Numbered from the stretch's first letter, positions 1-7,038 are shown. The stretch: 8,385 nt of DNA from Duncaniella sp. (GCA_022511285.1 JAFLRW010000080.1:1-8385); one strand, 5' to 3'. Program-made: numbers and translations. The notes: generated by a model not told the origin, from the letters alone.

Positions 1-68
1 GAGCCTTCGGCCGACCCGGCTACGATGACGACGACTACAACCCCCTCGACGCTTACTGTGTAGACTGA
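1..68 (+). CDS. C-terminal tail of an unknown protein (partial)
   Basis: Only the last 21 full codons and a TGA stop are present if the third frame is read. They give a tail rich in aspartate and tyrosine: GRPGYDDDDYNPLDAYCVD. The frame is chosen because this composition looks like an acidic protein C-terminus and the stop is followed at once by a terminator hairpin. The first frame is also open up to a TAG at 61-63 but gives a threonine run that looks less natural. No family can be recognised from so short a piece. Confidence 0.45.
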   Translation, partial: AFGRPGYDDDDYNPLDAYCVD

Positions 69-97
69 TAAGCTGGGTAGATTGCTAACATTTTGAT

Positions 98-138
98 GCT
101 GTTTTCACCGGAGGGGTGAAAACAGCGGGTGATTTTTT
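98..138 (+). terminator. Intrinsic terminator after the first gene
   Basis: A perfect 12-bp inverted repeat (98-109 with 115-126, arms GCTGTTTTCACC and GGTGAAAACAGC) closes a 5-base loop. A run of six T follows at 133-138, six bases after the stem, so the T tract is a little farther away than in a textbook terminator. It lies 29 bases after the stop of the upstream gene and before the promoter-like box of the OmpA-family gene, so it separates the two transcription units. Confidence 0.75.
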
Positions 139-147
139 AATGGCAAT

Positions 148-178
148 TATGAAAATCCGGTAAAAAACGCTAACTTTG
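148..178 (+). promoter_or_regulatory. Bacteroidetes-type promoter of the OmpA-family gene
   Basis: TAACTTTG at 171-178 is an exact match to the Bacteroidetes -7 consensus TAnnTTTG. A weak -33 candidate, TATG (148-151), sits 19 bases upstream. Transcription would start near 183-186, leaving a leader of about 37 bases that is A-rich and has no Shine-Dalgarno sequence, as is usual in this phylum. Confidence 0.6.
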
Positions 179-221
179 CCGCCAGATAACACAGAATACG
201 AAACAATAAAGAATAAAAGTT

Positions 222-929
222 ATGAAACTGAAGAAGACATTAGGAATTCCCGCTCTCGCCCTGTGTGTGCTTGGAATGGGTATGACGGGTTGCGGCTCAA
301 TGACTAACACCGGCAAGGGCGCGCTCATAGGCGGAGGCGGAGGCGCAGGCCTCGGAGCCGCTGTCGGCGCACTCATTGGAGGCGGCAAGGGTGCTGCTAT
401 CGGAGCCGGTGTGGGTGCAGCTGTCGGAACAGGCGCCGGTGTGCTCATCGGGCAGAAGATGGACAAGCAGCAGAAACAGCTGCAGGAAGAGCTTGCCGCT
501 CAAGCCAAGGTGGAACAGACCACCGACGTGAACGGCCTGCAAGCCATCAAGGTGACATTTGATGGCGGAATCCTCTTCCCCACCAACGGCACCACTCTGA
601 GTGCCGATGCTAAGACAAACCTCACAAAGTTTGCTGCTTCGCTCAACTCTAACCCCGACACCAATGTGCAGATTTATGGCTTTACAGACAATACCGGCAC
701 GCTTGAGGTGAACCAGCGAGTTTCCACCGGTCGCGCCGAGGCTGTGCGCAATTATCTGCTCAACTCCGGAGTGTCGGCCACTCGTCTGACTGCCGAAGGG
801 CTCCCGATGCAGGATTATATAGCCTCAAACGACACCAAAGAGGGCCAGGCTCAGAATCGCCGTGTGGAGATCTACATTTCGGCCAACGAGAAGATGATTC
901 AGGCTGCCAACGACGGCACACTGAAATAA
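222..929 (+). CDS. OmpA-family lipoprotein with glycine zipper
   Basis: This is a 235-residue envelope protein that probably tethers the outer membrane to peptidoglycan. Residues 1-23 form a lipoprotein signal peptide with lipobox M-T-G-C, so Cys24 should be lipidated. Residues 31-77 are a glycine zipper (Gly/Ala rich, G-x-x-x-G spacing) that could insert in or associate with membrane, followed by a short charged helix (78-98). Residues about 109-222 form an OmpA C-terminal domain. Asp156 (in GFTDNTG) and Arg171 (in STGRAEAV) lie 15 apart, as do the two diaminopimelate-binding residues of E. coli OmpA, and the domain ends with the typical AQNRRVEIYI. The layout resembles E. coli YiaD. The ATG at 222 is chosen because it opens the signal peptide. 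It appears monocistronic. The exact physiological role is not known. Confidence 0.92.
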   Translation: MKLKKTLGIPALALCVLGMGMTGCGSMTNTGKGALIGGGGGAGLGAAVGALIGGGKGAAIGAGVGAAVGTGAGVLIGQKMDKQQKQLQEELAAQAKVEQTTDVNGLQAIKVTFDGGILFPTNGTTLSADAKTNLTKFAASLNSNPDTNVQIYGFTDNTGTLEVNQRVSTGRAEAVRNYLLNSGVSATRLTAEGLPMQDYIASNDTKEGQAQNRRVEIYISANEKMIQAANDGTLK

Positions 930-953
930 TCGATTGTTAAAAATCTATAACGC

Positions 954-998
954 AAGGTAGCGGTTTCGTGATAAATCGCTACCTTTGCAGCGCTTTTT
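954..998 (+). promoter_or_regulatory. Inverted repeat overlapping the -7 box of rplY
   Basis: AAGGTAGCG (954-962) and CGCTACCTT (977-985) form a perfect 9-bp inverted repeat around a 14-base spacer. The right arm overlaps TACCTTTG (980-987), an exact Bacteroidetes -7 promoter box, and five T follow at 994-998. It could be a terminator for the OmpA-family gene, an operator controlling the rplY promoter, or both. No good -33 element is seen at the right distance. Confidence 0.45.
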
Positions 999-1017
999 AG
1001 CATCCCCGTGTGATGGG

Positions 1018-1042
1018 AAATTAAGGAGCAAACTTAATTTTT
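1018..1042 (+). promoter_or_regulatory. Hairpin in the 5' leader of rplY
   Basis: AAATTAAG (1018-1025) pairs perfectly with CTTAATTT (1033-1040) around a 7-base loop, followed by T residues to 1042. The GGAG at 1025-1028 straddles the stem and loop; it is too far (about 44 bases) from the rplY ATG to act as its ribosome-binding site. With the promoter box at 980-987, this hairpin would lie in the rplY leader RNA. A role in control of rplY is possible but is inference only. Confidence 0.35.
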
Positions 1043-1071
1043 AGTAACACAACCCCAAATCATTAATCAAA

Positions 1072-1728
1072 ATGAAGACATTTAAGCTCAGCGCCGAGCC
1101 CCGCACCGACCTCGGCAAGAAGGCAGCCAAAGAGCTGCGCAAGAAGAATCTTATTCCCGTTGTGCTCAACGGCGGCAAGATTGTCGACCTCCCCTTCACC
1201 GGCACACTCAAGCCCGGCGAGAAGGTGGTGGAGATCAACGACACCAAGACCAAGGGGCTCATCACCACTGACCTTATCGTGCGTCAGGATGATGTGCGCA
1301 AGCTCGTTTATACCCCCGATGTATATGCCATAGAGCTCACCGTCAATGGCGAGACCCGTATGGCAGTGCTCAAGGACCTCCAGTTCCACCCCGTAAAGGA
1401 CGATATCCTCCATATCGACCTGCTCGAGGTGTCAAAGGAGAAGCCTGTGGTAATCGAAGTGCCCGTTAAGCTCGAAGGCCACGCCGAGGGCGTGAAGGCC
1501 GGTGGTAAGCTCAACCTCTCGATGAAGAAAATCAAGGTTAAGGCTCCCTACACAGATATTCCCGAGCGTGTGGTCATCAACGTTGACCACCTCGGTCTTG
1601 GCAAGACTCTCCAGATTGGCGACCTCCACTTTGAGGGCCTTGAGCTTGTCAATGCCAAGAACGCCGTTGTCTGCGCCGTTGCTCTGACACGTGCTGCTCG
1701 CGGTGCTCAGGCTGCCGCAGGCAAGTAA
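1072..1728 (+). CDS. rplY: 50S ribosomal protein L25 (long form, general stress protein Ctc)
   Basis: A 218-residue protein of the L25/TL5/CTC family, which binds 5S rRNA in the central protuberance of the large ribosomal subunit. Residues 1 to about 110 are the L25 5S-rRNA-binding domain, beginning with the usual 'L-x-A-E-x-R-T-D-L-G-K-K-A-A-K-x-L-R' and ending at 'FHPVKDDILHIDLLEV'. Residues about 112-205 form the TL5/CTC C-terminal beta domain seen in the long form and missing from the 94-residue E. coli protein. A short Ala/Gly/Lys tail closes it. The ATG at 1072 fits the family N-terminus; the leader just upstream is A-rich with no Shine-Dalgarno. It is followed by a hairpin terminator and then pth, a gene order that is common in bacteria. 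Confidence 0.96.
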   Translation: MKTFKLSAEPRTDLGKKAAKELRKKNLIPVVLNGGKIVDLPFTGTLKPGEKVVEINDTKTKGLITTDLIVRQDDVRKLVYTPDVYAIELTVNGETRMAVLKDLQFHPVKDDILHIDLLEVSKEKPVVIEVPVKLEGHAEGVKAGGKLNLSMKKIKVKAPYTDIPERVVINVDHLGLGKTLQIGDLHFEGLELVNAKNAVVCAVALTRAARGAQAAAGK

Positions 1729-1761
1729 GCCTGTCGGCTCACTCTCAACTGCAAAGTATCG

Positions 1762-1793
1762 ACACCCCCGCAGGGACCCTGTGGGGGTGTTTT
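1762..1793 (+). terminator. Hairpin terminator between rplY and pth
   Basis: A 13-bp stem (1762-1774 with 1778-1790, containing one G-U pair) closes a 3-base loop and ends in four T (1790-1793). It is very G+C rich with arms starting ACACCCCC and ending GGGGGTGT. It lies just 19 bases before the pth ATG, so it should end most rplY transcripts. The short T run suggests that some transcription may pass into pth. Confidence 0.75.
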
Positions 1794-1812
1794 CAAACGA
1801 ATACACTTGATT

Positions 1813-2376
1813 ATGAAATATCTCATAGTGGGTCTCGGAAACATAGGCGGCGAGTATGAAGGCACCCGACACAATGCCGGCTTCATAGTGGCAGATGCCT
1901 TGGTGGAGGGCGCCGGAGGGGTGTTTGCCACCGAGCGCTATGCCGACGTGGCCCACATTCGGGTCAAGAACGCCACGCTGACCGTCGTCAAACCCTCAAC
2001 ATATATGAATCTCTCGGGCAATGCCGTCAGGTATTGGAAAGAGAAGGAGGGGGTTGATGTCGGGCAGATACTCGTGATAGTTGACGACATTGCCCTCCCC
2101 TTCGGAGCCGTCAGGCTCAAGCCCTCGGGGAGCGATGCCGGACACAACGGACTCAAAAATATAGCTGCGATGCTCGGCACACAGGCCTATCCGCGCCTCC
2201 GTTTCGGTATCGGCAACGATTTTCCACGCGGCACTCAGGTGGATTACGTGTTGGGCCGCTTTACGCCCGAACAGGCGGACGCTATGCCCGAACGCGTCAA
2301 AGTGGCCGTCGAAGCGGTCAAAACCTTCTGCCTGGCAGGAATTCAGACTGCAATGTGCCAATATAACAACAAATAA
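1813..2376 (+). CDS. pth: Peptidyl-tRNA hydrolase
   Basis: A 187-residue enzyme of the bacterial Pth family. It cuts the ester bond of peptidyl-tRNAs that drop off ribosomes, recycling tRNA. Catalytic and binding residues can be placed against E. coli Pth: Asn10 (GLGNIG), His20 (TRHNAGF, the general base), Asn66 in the TYMN motif, Asp91 (VDDIALP) and His111-Asn112 (GHNGL). The ATG at 1813 is preferred over a TTG two codons upstream (1807) because it opens directly with the family start MKYLIVGLGN and gives E. coli numbering for Asn10 and His20. Length is normal for the family. No promoter box was found between the rplY terminator and this start. The S4 protein gene follows after 11 bases, so the two are very likely co-transcribed. 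Confidence 0.97.
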   Translation: MKYLIVGLGNIGGEYEGTRHNAGFIVADALVEGAGGVFATERYADVAHIRVKNATLTVVKPSTYMNLSGNAVRYWKEKEGVDVGQILVIVDDIALPFGAVRLKPSGSDAGHNGLKNIAAMLGTQAYPRLRFGIGNDFPRGTQVDYVLGRFTPEQADAMPERVKVAVEAVKTFCLAGIQTAMCQYNNK

Positions 2377-2387
2377 TTCCCGTCGCA

Positions 2388-2819
2388 ATGGCAGAAGTCA
2401 GGATAGACAAATGGCTGTGGGCTATGCGAGTGTTCAAGACACGCACCATAGCCACAGATGCCTGTAAGAAAGGGCGTGTGGTGATGGGCGGGGTGCCTGT
2501 CAAGCCCTCGCGCACCATTAAGGTGGGTGATGTGATTGACGTCAGAAAACCCCCGGTCACCTATTCGTTTCGTGTAAAGGCGCTTGCTCAGAATCGCCTC
2601 GGGGCAAAGCTGGTGCCCGAGTATATGGAAAATATCACGCCGCAGAGTCAACTCGACCTTCTGGATGTGGTGCGCATATCCGGATTTATCGATCGCCGCA
2701 AGGGGCTCGGCAGGCCCACCAAGCGCGAGGGGCGCGAGCTCTCACGCTTCACCGAGTCGATGACCGACTCCGACGGCTGGGACTTTGATTTTCTCGACAT
2801 TGACGACGACGACGAATAA
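2388..2819 (+). CDS. hslR: S4-domain RNA-binding protein, Hsp15 (HslR) family
   Basis: A 143-residue protein with an S4 RNA-binding domain at about residues 4-52 (starts RIDKWLWAMRVFKTR, includes the C-K-K-G-R-V loop and a V-G-D-V-I-D end). A basic stretch GRPTKREGREL (108-118) typical of Hsp15 follows, and then an acidic tail (I-D-D-D-D-E). In E. coli, Hsp15 binds free 50S subunits that carry a stalled nascent chain on tRNA and helps return them to the cycle. Its position 11 bases after pth, which acts on peptidyl-tRNA, fits that job. The acidic tail after the basic stretch is not part of the S4 domain; its role is unknown. The family assignment is strong; identity of function with E. coli Hsp15 is inference. 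Confidence 0.88.
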   Translation: MAEVRIDKWLWAMRVFKTRTIATDACKKGRVVMGGVPVKPSRTIKVGDVIDVRKPPVTYSFRVKALAQNRLGAKLVPEYMENITPQSQLDLLDVVRISGFIDRRKGLGRPTKREGRELSRFTESMTDSDGWDFDFLDIDDDDE

Positions 2820-2863
2820 ACACCACACGGATCCTACATCCACTCCTCAAAAAAATCACACCT

Positions 2864-4078
2864 ATGGCAGAATCAAATTTCATAGACTACGTCAAAGTGC
2901 TCTGTCGCTCCGGAAAAGGGGGGGCGGGGTCGCGTCATTTTCATCGTGCCAAATATGTGCCCAAGGGAGGTCCTGACGGCGGCGACGGCGGCCGTGGCGG
3001 CCACATCATCCTGCGTGGCAACGCCCATATGTGGACCCTCCTTCCGTTGCGCTATCGTCGTCATATCTTTGCCGGCAACGGTGAGAGCGGCAGTGGAGGG
3101 CGCTCATTCGGCAAAGATGGCGAGGATGTCACTGTCGATGTGCCGTGCGGAACAGTGGTGTTCGATGCCGAAACCGGCGAATTTCTCTGCGAGGTGACAG
3201 CAGACGGCGAGGAGGTGAAGCTGCTCCGCGGCGGCCGCGGCGGTCTGGGCAACTGGCACTTCAAAAGCCCTACCAATCGCACTCCACGCTATGCACAGCC
3301 CGGCGAGCCCGCCATTGAGAAGAGCATCATCATGGAGCTGAAGCTGCTTGCCGATGTGGGCCTTGTGGGCTTTCCCAATGCCGGCAAGTCGACTCTTCTC
3401 TCGGCCATCTCCGCCGCCCGCCCCAAGATTGCCGACTATCCCTTCACCACTATGGAACCGCAGCTTGGCATAGTGGAGTATCGTGACGGCCGTTCGTTTG
3501 TGATGGCCGACATTCCCGGCATCATCGAGGGGGCCAGCGAGGGGAGAGGGCTCGGGTTGAGATTCCTGCGCCACATTGAGCGCAATGCCGTGTTGCTGTT
3601 TATGGTGCCGGCCGATGCCGACGATATCAAACAGCAGTATGAAGTGCTGGCGGCCGAGTTGGAGAAGTTCAACCCCCAGCTTGCCGACAAGCCCCGTGTG
3701 CTGGCCATCTCAAAGAGCGATATGCTCGATGATGAGCTGAAGGCCGAGATTATCCCCGACCTCCCCGAGGGGCTCCCATACGTGTTTATCTCTGCCGTCA
3801 CCGGGACCGGAATCACCGCGCTCAAGGATATGCTTTGGAGCGAAATCACTGACGAGCGTAACCGCATAGAGGTCACCCCAATCACTCACCGTCCGCTCGA
3901 CGGCCACCACCGTGTCCGCGAGGAGGATGAATTTATCTTTGAAAACGTTCCGGTGTCTGATGCCGATGAGGAGTGGGACGAGGATGAGGACTGGGACGAT
4001 GTTGAGGCCGACGATATTGACCTGGACTGGGAATATGGTGTGAACGACGAGCCGGCTCCTTCCGATGGCCGAGAGTAA
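2864..4078 (+). CDS. obg: GTPase Obg (CgtA), ribosome assembly
   Basis: A 404-residue GTPase that binds the 50S subunit and acts in its late assembly and in growth control. Residues 1-158 form the glycine-rich Obg fold (many G-G-x-G-G turns, for example GGDGG and GGRGG). The G domain follows: G1 GFPNAGKS (169-176), the switch I threonines in YPFTTMEP, G3 DIPG (216-219), G4 SKSD (283-286) and G5 SA (310-311). The G4 motif has Ser in place of the usual Asn of NKxD. The last 40 or so residues are a very acidic tail (many D, E and W) in place of the longer OCT domain seen in Gram-positive Obg. The ATG at 2864 gives the conserved opening F-I-D-Y-V-K. It lies 44 bases after hslR, and its end overlaps yraN. 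Confidence 0.97.
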   Translation: MAESNFIDYVKVLCRSGKGGAGSRHFHRAKYVPKGGPDGGDGGRGGHIILRGNAHMWTLLPLRYRRHIFAGNGESGSGGRSFGKDGEDVTVDVPCGTVVFDAETGEFLCEVTADGEEVKLLRGGRGGLGNWHFKSPTNRTPRYAQPGEPAIEKSIIMELKLLADVGLVGFPNAGKSTLLSAISAARPKIADYPFTTMEPQLGIVEYRDGRSFVMADIPGIIEGASEGRGLGLRFLRHIERNAVLLFMVPADADDIKQQYEVLAAELEKFNPQLADKPRVLAISKSDMLDDELKAEIIPDLPEGLPYVFISAVTGTGITALKDMLWSEITDERNRIEVTPITHRPLDGHHRVREEDEFIFENVPVSDADEEWDEDEDWDDVEADDIDLDWEYGVNDEPAPSDGRE

Positions 4079-4433
4079 CCGTCTCGGCGCGTGGGGTGAG
4101 CAGGTGGCACGCGAGCATCTGTTGGTGCAGGGCTATGCCATTGCGGCGCAGAATGTCCGCATCGGCGGCGTGGAGATTGATTTCATTGCCACCAAGGACA
4201 ATCGCATCTGTTTTGTGGAGGTGAAGACCCGCAGCTCTGATTTTGTGGACCCTCTTGAGACAATCGACGAGCGCAAGCGCAGCCGCCTGGCGCGAGCGGC
4301 CGACAGCTATATGCGCGGCTGCGATATCCCGCTTGAGCCGCAGTTTGATCTCATATTCATAATAGGGACCCCTGAGCGATTCACCCTCGAGCATATCCCT
4401 GACGCCTTCTATCCCCCTCTGCGGGCCCGCTGA
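4065..4433 (+). CDS. yraN: YraN/UPF0102 family, predicted nuclease-fold protein
   Basis: A 122-residue protein of the YraN (UPF0102) family, which has a restriction-endonuclease-like fold but no well-established function. Visible motifs are the N-terminal LGxWGEQVAREHL with Glu12, then GGVEIDFIA with Asp39, and FVEVKTR with Glu52 and Lys54, which together match a PD-(D/E)xK active site. The length is normal for the family. The ATG at 4065 lies inside the end of obg, giving a 14-base overlap, so translation is likely coupled to obg. The gene stops just 2 bases from the convergent sufS stop. Family confidence is high; any nuclease activity is inferred from the motif alone. Confidence 0.9.
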   Translation: MAESNRLGAWGEQVAREHLLVQGYAIAAQNVRIGGVEIDFIATKDNRICFVEVKTRSSDFVDPLETIDERKRSRLARAADSYMRGCDIPLEPQFDLIFIIGTPERFTLEHIPDAFYPPLRAR

Positions 4434-4435
4434 CC

Positions 4436-5653
4436 CTATCCGAGTATTTTGGCCACACGGGCCAGGGCATCGACGAAGAGATCTGCCTCCTGTAGAGTGT
4501 TGTAGGCGGCAAACGAAGCTCTCACCACACCCTCCACGCCGAGTGCGTTCATCAGGGGCTGGGCGCAGTGATGGCCTGTGCGCACCTCTATTCCGAGTTT
4601 GTCTAAGAGCATTCCGGTGTCGTAATGGTGGGCGCCGGCAAGGAGGAATGAAATGATGGCACATTTGCCCGGTGCCGAGCCGAAAATGCGGATGCCGGGA
4701 ATCTCTGCAAGCATCCGCGAGGTGGTGTGGCTGAGCAGCTCCTCTTCGTGGGCGGCAATCTGCTCCAGGCCTGTCTCCTCGATGAAGTCAATGGCCTTGC
4801 TCAGAGCGGCAATGCCGATGAAATCGGGCGTCCCGGCCTCAAACTTGTAGGGGAGCGAGGCGAATGTGGTCCCCTCAAAGCTCACACTATCTATCATCTC
4901 GCCGCCGCCTTGATATGGGGGCATCTGTTCGAGGTGTCGGCGCTTGCCGTAGAGCACCCCGACCCCCGTGGGGCCATACATCTTGTGGGCTGAGAAGGTG
5001 TAGAAGTCGGCGTCGAGCGCGCGGATGTCGATGGGCAGATGCGGGGCGGCCTGAGCGCCGTCGACCACCACCGGCACTCCGGCCGAGTGGGCATAAGCAA
5101 TCATCTCGCCCACGGGATTGACAGTGCCGAGCACATTGGAGGCGTGACACACTGACACCAACCGTGTGTGAGGGGTGAACAGTCGCTTATATGCCTCGAT
5201 GTCGAGATTTCCGGCAGAGTCAATCGGCACCACCTTGATTTTGAATCCCCTCTGTGCCTGCAGCAACTGCCAGGGCACAATGTTGGCGTGATGCTCCATC
5301 ACGGTGAGTATCAGCTCGTCGTCCCGGCCGAGAATCATTCCGCCAAACGATGATGCCACGAGATTGAGCGCCTCAGTGGTGCCGCGGGTGAAGATTATCT
5401 CCTCGGCGGCCTCTGCGTTGATATACTCCTTGACCCTCTGTCGGGCGCTCTCCTGCAGCTCGGTGGCCTCCTGCGAGAGTGTGTGGACACCGCGGTGGAC
5501 ATTGGCTTTGGTCCGGGTGTAGCCGCCGACTATTGCGTCGACCACCCTCTGCGGAGTCTGCGAGGTGGCGGTGTTGTCGAGATAGACCATCTGCCGCCCG
5601 TAGAGCCGGCGGTTCAGGATGGGAAACTGTGAGCGGATTGCGGCGATATCCAT
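4436..5653 (-). CDS. sufS: Cysteine desulfurase SufS
   Basis: A 405-residue PLP-dependent enzyme that takes sulfur from cysteine as a persulfide for Fe-S cluster assembly. The PLP-binding lysine is Lys224 (SAHKMYGPTG), the ring-stacking histidine is in MEHHANIVPW, the PLP aspartate is Asp198 (VDGAQ), and the sulfur-carrying cysteine is Cys363 (RTGHHCAQP). Spacing closely follows E. coli SufS (Lys226, Cys364). The frame is open for 46 more codons upstream into sufD, but that extension is low-complexity (S, T, P, A) and lies inside sufD, while MDIAAIRSQFPIL at 5653 is the family start. It lies 34 bases after the sufD stop as the last gene of the sufCDS unit. No T-rich hairpin terminator follows it. 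Confidence 0.96.
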   Translation of the reverse strand: MDIAAIRSQFPILNRRLYGRQMVYLDNTATSQTPQRVVDAIVGGYTRTKANVHRGVHTLSQEATELQESARQRVKEYINAEAAEEIIFTRGTTEALNLVASSFGGMILGRDDELILTVMEHHANIVPWQLLQAQRGFKIKVVPIDSAGNLDIEAYKRLFTPHTRLVSVCHASNVLGTVNPVGEMIAYAHSAGVPVVVDGAQAAPHLPIDIRALDADFYTFSAHKMYGPTGVGVLYGKRRHLEQMPPYQGGGEMIDSVSFEGTTFASLPYKFEAGTPDFIGIAALSKAIDFIEETGLEQIAAHEEELLSHTTSRMLAEIPGIRIFGSAPGKCAIISFLLAGAHHYDTGMLLDKLGIEVRTGHHCAQPLMNALGVEGVVRASFAAYNTLQEADLFVDALARVAKILG

Positions 5654-5687
5654 AGCTGTATGCCTCGGGATGAGAGTGGTGGTGGGG

Positions 5688-7031
5688 TTAAGAGTTGCGG
5701 CAGCCGGCACAGTCGGCGAGCGCGCCTGAGAAACGGCGGTCCACAAGGTGGCGCAGCCGCTCGTTGAGGCCGGGGATGCTGACCGTGTCAATCACGTCGA
5801 CCATAAACGCCTGCATCAGCATGGTGCGCGCTTCAGCCTCCGGGATGCCTCGCTGGCGCATATAGAAGAGGGCATCGTTGTCAATCTGCCCGGTGGTGGC
5901 GCCGTGGCTGCACTTCACCTCGTCGTTGTAGATGATGAGCTGCGGCTTGCAGTGCATGCGCGCATCGGCCGAGGCCAAGATGTTGCGGTTGCTCTGATAA
6001 GCCTCGGTGAAGGGGGCGGAGTGTTCCACAAGGATGCTCCCCTCGAAGGCTCCCGTGGAGCGGTCGTCAAGGGTGTATTTAAACAGCTGGTTGCTGCTGC
6101 AGTGTGGGGCGGAGTGGACAATCGACGAGTTGTTGTCAATGTGCATTTCGCCGCTCGCTATAGCCATCCCTGTGAGGCGCGATGCGGCATGCTCTCCGGT
6201 GAGGCGTATGCTGAAATCGTTGCGTGTGGTGCCACAGGTCAGGGTGGTGGTGTTCACAGTGGCCTGCGAGCCCTCTTTCTGCTCCATATACAGGCGCGAG
6301 TGCACAGATGTGAGCGGGCTCGACTCCTCGATGGCGCAGAGCTCCACTCGCGCACCGGGCCCGGCATAAATCTCTATCACCCTTGAGGCAAGATATCGCC
6401 GGGTGGGGTCTTGAGTGTGGTCACACACCATCAGCTTCAGCTCGGCATCCTCCTCCACCACTATCAGCAAGCGGCGGAAAGCGGCCAGCGCCACCGGTGC
6501 CGAGAATATCTCCACGAGCTGCAGGGCCTTTTCGGGCTTCACGCCGCGGGCTATGTGGATGAAAACACCGTCCTGCACCAAGAGGGTGTTGAGGGCCACC
6601 GTGGGGTCGTCGATAGGTGCGAGGGAGCCGTAATGGCGCTCCACCAGCTCAGGCATCTCGCGCGCGGCCCGCGCAAGGCTCATAAACGTCACCCCGGCGG
6701 GCAGCCTGCTCTCCAACCCCGCCGAGCCCACAAAGGCATCGTTGACCACAAACCCTGTCAGGGTCGACAGGTTGGGCACATCGCATCGAAACGAGGCAGC
6801 CACATCCACCGGGATATTCACCCTTGAGAGGTTGATGCCATAGTCGGGGGCAAACATATCCTCAATGGAGGTCTTTTCATACCCCTCCGCGTGGCAGTCG
6901 GGCAGGGTGGTCTGTGTCAGAGTGGACAGGGCGTCGGGGCGCAGACGGTTGAGAGCCGGGGCCGAGGCGCCATCCACAGCGGCCCGGTTGTCACGGTAGA
7001 GGGCTATGTATTGTGTCAGAGCTGTATTCAT
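5688..7031 (-). CDS. sufD: Fe-S cluster assembly protein SufD
   Basis: A 447-residue scaffold component of the SUF machine, which forms a SufB-SufC2-SufD complex. The N-terminal third is helical and variable. From about residue 150 it has the SufB/SufD parallel beta-helix core. The C-terminal signature reads MHCKPQLIIYNDEVKCSHGA, with Cys374 and His376; the latter matches E. coli SufD His360, which lies at the SufB-SufD interface where the cluster is thought to form. The protein ends with a CAGC (C-x-x-C) tail. SufD is chosen over SufB because of its length, its variable N-terminus and the lack of the SufB-type N-terminal region. It starts 7 bases after the sufC stop, so the two are surely co-transcribed. 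Confidence 0.94.
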   Translation of the reverse strand: MNTALTQYIALYRDNRAAVDGASAPALNRLRPDALSTLTQTTLPDCHAEGYEKTSIEDMFAPDYGINLSRVNIPVDVAASFRCDVPNLSTLTGFVVNDAFVGSAGLESRLPAGVTFMSLARAAREMPELVERHYGSLAPIDDPTVALNTLLVQDGVFIHIARGVKPEKALQLVEIFSAPVALAAFRRLLIVVEEDAELKLMVCDHTQDPTRRYLASRVIEIYAGPGARVELCAIEESSPLTSVHSRLYMEQKEGSQATVNTTTLTCGTTRNDFSIRLTGEHAASRLTGMAIASGEMHIDNNSSIVHSAPHCSSNQLFKYTLDDRSTGAFEGSILVEHSAPFTEAYQSNRNILASADARMHCKPQLIIYNDEVKCSHGATTGQIDNDALFYMRQRGIPEAEARTMLMQAFMVDVIDTVSIPGLNERLRHLVDRRFSGALADCAGCRNS

Positions 7032-7038
7032 CAGTCAA

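Noticed and set aside
2801..2816. GAC repeats at the end of hslR as a nucleotide repeat element
   Set aside because: They simply encode the acidic Asp tail of the protein.
2785..2976. 63-codon frame across the hslR-obg junction
   Set aside because: It overlaps both genes and ends within the Obg fold; composition shows no protein-like pattern.
2864..4079. obg and yraN proteins both begin MAESN
   Set aside because: The codons differ and each start fits its own family, so it looks like coincidence and not duplication.
3933..4664. 243-codon open frame on the - strand over obg, yraN and sufS ends
   Set aside because: It crosses three well-supported genes in other frames and its product has an Arg/His/Pro-rich composition typical of a shadow of G+C-rich codons.
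5654..5791. 46-codon N-terminal extension of the sufS frame into sufD
   Set aside because: It is low-complexity, lies inside the sufD coding region, and the family start matches the ATG at 5653.
5748..6386. 212-codon open frame on the + strand within sufD
   Set aside because: It is antisense to a clear SufD core and shows no recognisable motif or start signal.
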